From Rheum nobile (taxonomy: Eukaryota > Streptophyta > Magnoliopsida > Caryophyllales > Polygonaceae): a stretch of DNA of 64,000 nt. The stretch is taken from contig WOAB01000041.1 of the NCBI GenBank assembly GCA_027886185.1, forward strand, positions 1,116,001 through 1,180,000. Reading direction: 5' to 3'. The position numbers were made by a program, and so were the translations under genes. Within the stretch, counting starts at the first letter, position 1. Each line of letters begins with the position of its first letter. Shown here piece after piece: positions 57,867 to 64,000 of this stretch. The notes below the pieces were generated by a model. That model saw nothing but the letters and a program-made list of their open reading frames with translations. It was not told where the DNA came from and did not search any database.

Positions 57867-60800
57867 TGTAATACCCCTCATTTTAGTAAGGGCATTTTGG
57901 TAATTGTCCCAATGCTCGTACTGTAGTCGGATCGTTTTCAGAGAAGTTCGGATTATTTCTGTATCGTGTTTGATCTCTGTAATATTTTCCTGAGTGGAAT
58001 AAAATACATTCGACGTATTTTCGGGTCTTAGAATACTCGTTCGGGTACGAATATATTTAACCCGGAGTTTAGACCCATACCCATACCTTTTTCCCGGGCA
58101 AATAGACGCGAAAAGGCCTTTTCCGCGATCGCGGTGAAGGTTCCGCGATCGCGGAAAAATGGGTTTCAGAAAAGCTGGCAAGTGGGTTTTTCCGCGATCG
58201 CGGTGCAGGTTCCGCGATCGCGGAAAACTCGAACACGCAACATTCGCTTCATTGTCAGAGCCTCGCCGGTTGTGCCACCGACGATCTTCCGGCTGGCCGT
58301 TGATCTGGGCGAGTGAGCTCCTCTCCTTGGGCTATAAAAGGAGGTAGGATGGAGAGGTTGAAGGGCACACATCTCAAATCTCTCTCTTTCTCTCTTGTTC
58401 TTGCTCGCCGGAGTTTTGGAGCTCTCGCCGGAATTCTTCGTTCGTCGCCGGAGCTCTTGTTGGTGGTGGTGGTGCTCACAAGGTGGTGCATTGGAGGTGC
58501 AAGGAGCCCAGAAGTCGGAGCCACCGCGAGTCGAGCCCCATCGCGTCATCCCCGGTGAGATTTTCTCCCCTTCAAGTCGCCGGAGTTCATGTCCGGGATC
58601 ACGGACATGAACTACCGTAACCGCGGCCGTGACATAGGCGACCGCGTTGGCGGCCGCTGTCATTTGTACTCACGGACACTCATCCTCGACGACCGCGGCC
58701 GTGCCCACCGCGATCGCGGATTGCCTGGGCAATCACGATCGTGGCTTTGGGCTTGTCGGTCTCGGTCGGGGCCTTCGTTCCTTCGATTTAATTCGTTCCT
58801 TATTCGATTCGTATCATTTTAAATGTCGAATCTAACCTAGGGTTTCGTTGTGGGTCGTTTCCGTAGAAATCTGTAATCTGAGTTCTGTTCCCGTTTCAGA
58901 CCCAGAAACCCGTCTTCGTCAAACATTCGTATAATCTAAGGCAAGTGGCGATTCGCTCTTGCTTATCATTCCATATTTCCATTAATTATCAATTGTTTAA
59001 TTGTTAATTAAATTGGGATGAATTATTGTTTTCGTTTGGGAACAGATTTGATAAATGGTATGATTAAAATACAGATATTATAATAGGTTGTATATATTGC
59101 TAGAAACAACGCTATTATATCTATTATTGCCTCGATGGCATTGATGTGGACTATGATGTAGTTTTAACTGTTTAGTTAGAACGAGTATTCGTAAGAATGC
59201 TATGTACCTTGCGAGGTCTAGTTGTTTCTTTATAACTGGTGCTAGGAGGATTATTTACCTAGTACTCTCTTTGGTCATGACCATACCCTTACTCAGGGTT
59301 TGTGCACACAGCTGGTGTCGATTCTCGGGATTTATTGCCTTCAATATCTCTCGCGATGAGATGATATTTAAAAGCTTATAACGTGAATGTATGTTTTGGA
59401 ATTAAATAAGATAAGTGCCGCTATGCACATAATTAATGAACCTTGTGTAACACCCCGTAATTTTTAAGGGTATTTTGAATTATTTTTAAATTTTTCTTAT
59501 GCCCGTTTTGCTAGACGGATTTAATTCAGTAAGTCTCGGACCTTCTCAAAAGGGGTCTGAGCTCTGTAAAATTTTCCGAGCATTATATAATACAGTTGAG
59601 GTGTTTTCGGGGTTAATGTATCGTTAATGTACGAATATATTTAACCCGGAATTAAGAAATTTAATCCAAACCAAGTTCGGATAAGAATTAACGAAGTCGG
59701 CCTTTAAACCGCGACTTGACGCGACCTGACGCGAGATGCCGCGACTAACCGCGACTCGCCGCGATCGCGGTAATGCCAAGATCTGGGCAGAGTCGTCTTC
59801 CTCGCGTGGCGGTTACTGTAGCTCTGTTATGGCTCAGTTTTGGGCAGGCCAAGTGGGCAGCCAACTTGCCCTTCGCCTTTGTCCCCTTGTTCCCCAAGTG
59901 GTGGCTCGGATTGAGGCTATAAAAAGGGGTCGAAGTCAGACGTTGAAGCTCCCTTCTTCTTCTCTTCTTCTTCCTTCTTTTCTCTTCATTTTTCTCTGTT
60001 TTTCTCCCCTCTGAAATCGCCATTTTCGGGGCTGTTTAAGCTCGATTCGAGAAGGCTCACGAGTTGGAGAAGGTTGCCCAAGTGTTTGACTAAAGCTTTG
60101 AGGTGTTGGGAGATCGAACCATAGACAAATCGAAGGCAAACAAATCGGTTTGGGGTAAGAAAAACTCCATGGGAGCTGTCGAGCTTCGCCACTGTCATGC
60201 CACACGAATACCGCGACTGGCCGCGACTCGCCGCGATCGCGGTGAGGGCGTCCGAGTTGTGTGTCTTGTTGGTTTGGCTTTGGGCTTTGCTCGTTTCCTT
60301 TGATTTCTTCTTGTATTCTTTTAGATTCATATATAAGTGTATTGAATTTAACTTAGGGTCTTGTTATGGGCCGTTTCTTAGGGATTTGATATCCAAGATC
60401 TGCTCCAGTTTCAGATCCAGGAACTAGACGTTGCTCAGCTTGATTCGAAGTTGTCGGATCCAAGGCAAGTGGCGGTTCGCTCTTGCTCATCATTCCATAC
60501 TTTTATTAATTATCAATTGTTTTGTTGTTAATTAATTTGGGATGATTCTGAATTATGTTGGAAATTGTTTTGATAACCTTATGTGTTTAAAAGAAGTTAT
60601 TATACTAGGTTGTATATTCTGCTAGAACCGACGCTAGTCTATTATAGATTTGTGCAGGTGAAGGCCGTAAGGGTCTTTGATGTGATTTATCGTGTGTGTT
60701 TAGATTATTAAATCTAGGGTGTTAGTTGTTCAGGTTGAGCCGTGATGGTTCTCTGTGTTGTGATTGTGTGTTTGACTGCTAGTACAGTCCGTGTGTAGTA

Positions 60801-62654
60801 ACGTAATTGTTGGGATTATTCCCCGGGATTTATTCCCCGTTAGTTTTGTTCAGGTCATGACCCTATCCTAATAGAGGATACGTGCACGCAGAAATGCAAC
60901 TGGATGGGATTTATTCCCTGGGATTTATTCCCCGTTATTTTGTTAAAGTACCACCGGTTGGGATTTATTCCCCGTGTTATCTCTTGTAGAGAGATGTTAA
61001 AAGCTTATAACGTGATGTGCGTGTGTGGTCATTTAAATAAGATACGTGCCATGAGTATGCACATAATGAAAATGCCTTGACCATAATAATAAAGTGTCGT
61101 ATGAGTAGCACTTATTTAAAATGTTTGGCGAGTAGTGCATCTAGGCGCTAGTGCAGCTAGGAAAAGATCGTCTTAGTTGTAGATCGCTCGTATGCGATAT
61201 TGTGATGATGTGTGTGTGTGTTTGTTTGTGTTCCCCAACATTTGTCATTTTTCCTATAAGGCTCATTTCATTTGGAGTCTTCTTTTGGGATTGATTGCTG
61301 TGAGACTCGGTCTCCAGAGTCTTCTCTTGATCATGCTGCTTCATTTATTCTAGTAGGAGTATGATGGTTGACTAGCGTACTCGGTTATTATTCGAGGGAC
61401 GATGAGTCTAACCTAATATGACTGCTTCGAACCACTCTGCTTTGTACCCTTGCGTAGTCTTTCATTAGACTGACCAACCGTTATATTCCTTGCATGGTTG
61501 GCTAGTGTCATCCGTTCGATTCGGCACATCAGGTATGTTGCAGATCTAAGAAGGCTAGAGCGACTATGAGGATGGATGGTGTTTTGTTTTCGACAAGTTG
61601 TTTTGTCGCTTTGTTTACAAGTTTTCCGCTGTGCTATTTTGTATTTTGTTAAAGACTTTCGCTGTTGTATTTATGATTATTGGGTCGTTTTTGGAATCGT
61701 GTAATTCCGCGACCATGTGGTTTAATAAAAGTTATGATTTTAGTATTGTAAATGTGTTTTAAGTCAGTTATGACATCGGAAAAGCCTGGGGTGACTTCAG
61801 GGTTTACGTCCGGGGTCATCGGCAGTAACGCTTTCAAAAGGGGTTAATTTGGGGGTGTTACACCTTGGGCGAGAAGTACAACGTGGAAACTCGTCTGGAC
61901 TTCGATCAGAGTAAGTCCTCCTTCCAAATCTGAATTCGCATTACGCGGTGAGGTTGGTCGTGGACCCAAATGGTCGAGTCTTTTTAAACACTTGTGTGAA
62001 ATTATAATGTTCCCGAACAGTTGTCATACTTTCCGATAAGACTCAATCTCTTGGAGTCTTCTCTTCATATGTTTCCATTAGACTCAATCTTTAGGAGTCT
62101 TCTCTTGATCATTCTACTTTGAATCATTTTGTAGAGGTATTGAGGTTTACTATCGTCATCGACTTTTATTCGAGAAGCGATGGGTCTAACCTAATACGCC
62201 TACCTTAGAACCTTTCTGTTTTACCCTTGCATAGTCTTTCATTAGACTAACCAACCGGGTTTTATTCCTTGCATGGTTGGCTGGTGTCATCCGTCGCATA
62301 CGGCACATCAGGTAAACTCCCGTTCCGTGAAGGCTAAAAACGACGATGAAGGTAGATGGAGTTTTTAAGAGTTTTATCAAGGTTGAGATAATAGGCGTGT
62401 GATCGCTCCGATCAAGACATTTGTGTTATTTATTTAAAAGACTTCTGCTGTATTGAAACATATTATGTATTTTGGTTGTATTCGGAATTGTGGATGTAAT
62501 TCCGAGACTTTGATTTAATCGAATGTTATGATATTTCGTATTAAATGTTGTTTTATGATTTGTATAAATTGGTTAAGCCTTGGGTGGCTTCGGATGTGGA
62601 ATCTGAGGTCACTGGCGGTAATACTTTCAAGGTTATATATTTGGGGGTGTTTTA
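57867..62654 (+). repeat. T1 5' LTR, copy 3, interrupted by a solo LTR
   Basis: It starts TGTAATACCCCTC and ends GGGGGTGTTTTA before a perfect primer site; about 2.38 kb without the nested LTR. TATA box TATAAAAG at 58333. Four CCGCGATCGCGG palindromes are upstream (58122-58223) and more downstream (58616-58745). The LTR resumes at 61868 with 'ggcgagaagtac', which restores the order seen in the other T1 LTRs. Hairpins AAGACTC/GAGTCTT at 62037-62103. Confidence 0.9.
59456..61862 (+). repeat. T1-related solo LTR (2407 bp) nested in the LTR
   Basis: TGTAACACCCCG…GGGGGTGTTACA with a perfect duplication CCTTG (59451-59455 and 61863-61867). TATA box at 59918. It carries CCGCGACTCGCCGCGATCGC clusters (59709-59771, 60211-60243), repeated 'gggatttattccc' units (60820-60980) and the paired hairpins (61258-61322). 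A different subfamily from its host. Confidence 0.93.
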
Positions 62655-62658
62655 GATT

Positions 62659-62670
62659 TGGTATCAGAGC
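62659..62670 (+). other. Primer-binding site (initiator tRNA-Met, perfect)
   Basis: TGGTATCAGAGC, 4 nt after the LTR end. Confidence 0.93.
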
Positions 62671-62917
62671 GAGGTTTTTTTAAAACGGGTTGGGTTTTAA
62701 AACGTAACAAATTTTTTTATAAACCATTTACTCGTTTGGAACTAAGAATTTTTTTTATTTCTCGAAAATTTTGAATTTTCCAGATAAAATCATACTTTAC
62801 TAAAAACGTGTCGCTTGACAAACTCTGCCGTTCTAGTCGTGCCTTCTTTCCAGTCTGATATAGTAAGTCTGCTTCTATATTTAGAAAGACTAACCCTTTC
62901 TCATCGTCCCGCATATT
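62671..62917 (+). promoter_or_regulatory. T1 leader with conserved stem-loop before ORF1
   Basis: 'gtcgtgccttctttc', then 'gatatagtaag-tctg-cttctatat' (62856-62880) and 'ttagaaagactaaccctttctc' are shared with 16490-16560 and 36478-36555. The ATATAGAAAG/CTTCTATAT stem is near-perfect in copy 1, has a G-U pair in copy 2 and one mismatch in copy 3. Confidence 0.5.
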
Positions 62918-63940
62918 ATGGGCGCTTTCGTCTCTCGTCAGTGGAACCCGAAAGAAGCCGAGGTGGCCCCGCCATCTCCAGTTAGGCTTGAGTTCCCAGT
63001 TCCCTCGCCGTGCTTTGAGGTCGGGGAGCCCAGTAGTCCACCCGAGGAGGTGAAGACCGTACTCAAGGAGTCAGTGGTGTTGGTGTCTATTAGGGCCGAG
63101 GTTCCCAAGATGGAGCCTGAAGCGGACCCAAGGGAAGACACAGAGGAAGAGGAGGAGCCGGCGCAGTACCTTAGAGGGTACTACGACGACGACTTCGAAA
63201 TAGAGGAGGATCCAGAAGAGGATCCTGAAGAAGACCCAGAGGAAGACCCGGAGATGGAATTTATCCTTCCGAGTCCGGTGTCGCCATTTGAGCGGGAGTA
63301 TTCGCCTTTATCTCTTGCCACTTGGGAGACATTTAGTGGTGAAGGTACCGCCAAGAGGAGGCCAGTGAGGAGTCCTGACTCGCGACCGGTGTTTCGCCAG
63401 AGTCAGATGGCTTCCTCTGAAGCACGTTGCCTGGTGGACGAGGCGGTTGAGCGTACTCGCTTGTGGGCAAGGCCGTGGGAGTCAATGGGTACACCGAGGG
63501 TGGTCCCGACTCAGCAGGCTAGGCCAAGGTCCCGATTATTGGAGGAACGACTGGAGGAATGGTCGAACGCCCTGTATGACATGGAGGAGAGGACGTACGA
63601 GGCTGAGGTCGGTCTCTCCCGAATGCTTGTGGACGTCCGCAAACTCCAGGAGTATATCCGCCAAGCACAATTGCTACTTGACCCTTTGTACGAGGTGAAC
63701 AGGGCAGACTTCTAGCCAGGGTTTCTGGAGGAGTTTTGCCAATCACCGGGACCTGATGAGGCTGGACCAAGTGTTCCCGTGTCTAGAGAAAGGCCGAGGG
63801 CACCGAGGCCGAGGGATGAGCCGTGTGCTCCAGGGCCGAGTAGGTCAAGAAGTCCGTCGCCAGACTCCGATGGTGAACCCCGTGCGAAGAAGCAGTGCAT
63901 GAGAGTTCCCGATTATTTGAAGTGTTTCAAGGCGCCATGA
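62918..63940 (+). pseudogene. T1 ORF1: MGA-start acidic protein upstream of gag, copy 3 (one stop)
   Basis: The most complete copy: 341 codons including one TAG at 63713-63715 ('NRADF*PGFLEEF'; copy 1 has His there). It opens MGAFVSRQWNPKE (Gly2, Ser6, then basic residues). Conserved 'VLKESVVLVS' (about 50-59); Glu-rich region with EEDP units (about 90-108); 'EMEFILPSPVSPF'; Trp in 'LATWETF'; a coiled-coil-like helix 'EEWSNALYDMEERTYEAEV' and 'LSRMLVDVRKLQEYIRQAQ'; then a Pro/Arg/Ser-rich tail ending 'GEPRAKKQCMRVPDYLKCFK'. The tail matches copy 2 (EPRPKKPCM…Y.K.F). No enzyme motif or known domain. Gag should follow just outside the window. Confidence 0.8.
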
Positions 63941-64000
63941 TTTAGGCCAGTGCCGAGTTTGACAGTTTCTTTTCTAGTATTTCAGTGTTCGTTTTGATAA

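Noticed and set aside
58166..58663. 165-codon minus-strand frame
   Set aside because: Antisense of the T1 LTR promoter region and its palindromes.
1..64000. CRISPR arrays, operons, rRNA/tRNA genes
   Set aside because: No direct-repeat/spacer arrays, bacterial-type gene clusters or foldable tRNAs; tandem arrays seen have no unique spacers.

Overview
This window is plant nuclear DNA, almost certainly from a eudicot. It is transposon-dominated, intron-bearing sequence with no bacterial-style genes. The only host gene recognised is a broken, three-exon remnant of a wax ester synthase/diacylglycerol acyltransferase (WSD/DGAT-like) gene. Nearly everything else is transposons nested in transposons. 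The species cannot be named from sequence alone.

Layout. 1-7980: 3' end and LTR of an Athila-type Ty3/gypsy element. A complete minus-strand non-autonomous Athila-like element (1191-6818, TSD CTACC, tRNA-Asp primer site) sits inside the LTR. 7985-12649: minus-strand chromovirus-like (Tekay-type) gag remnant and its 3.1-kb LTR, here called family T2. 13950-17526: LTR and 5' part of a plus-strand element of a second Tekay-type family, T1. 18247-18765: a complete Cassandra TRIM whose two LTRs carry 5S rRNA-like sequence. 20008-23262: a second T2 LTR. 23.3-28 kb: degenerate arrays, a hAT MITE, a LINE remnant and a Helitron end. 28083-31917: a Ty1/copia element (TSD ATAAG) that lost its reverse transcriptase by an in-frame deletion.

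33129-52219 is the host pseudogene. Its exon 1 (33129-33403) and exon 2 (50377-50980) are separated by a 17-kb intron filled with nested insertions: a probable old TIR element, a ~400-bp Helitron (34120-45323), a full-length T1 element inside the Helitron (34394-44927, TSD GATTT), and a copia solo LTR in the Helitron terminal hairpin (45042-45301, TSD CCTGG). Intron 2 holds a MULE-type MITE (51231-52010, 9-bp TSD). Further right are a candidate solo LTR, a minus-strand Ale-like copia element (~54.86-57.87 kb), and a third T1 element inserted into it (LTR 57867-62654, then ORF1). That LTR is itself interrupted by a solo LTR (59456-61862, TSD CCTTG).

Most interesting system: all three T1 elements carry an extra reading frame of about 340 codons between the primer-binding site and gag. 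It begins MGA..S, an N-myristoylation-type start, followed by an acidic domain with EEDP repeats and a conserved basic/Cys C-terminus. The T2 family has no such ORF in its leader. A second cross-family signal is a set of GC-rich palindromes (CCGCG-A/G/C-TCGCGG type) inside LTRs of Athila-like and T1 elements, with related GC-rich blocks in copia LTRs. All protein-coding elements visible here carry stops, frameshifts or truncations.
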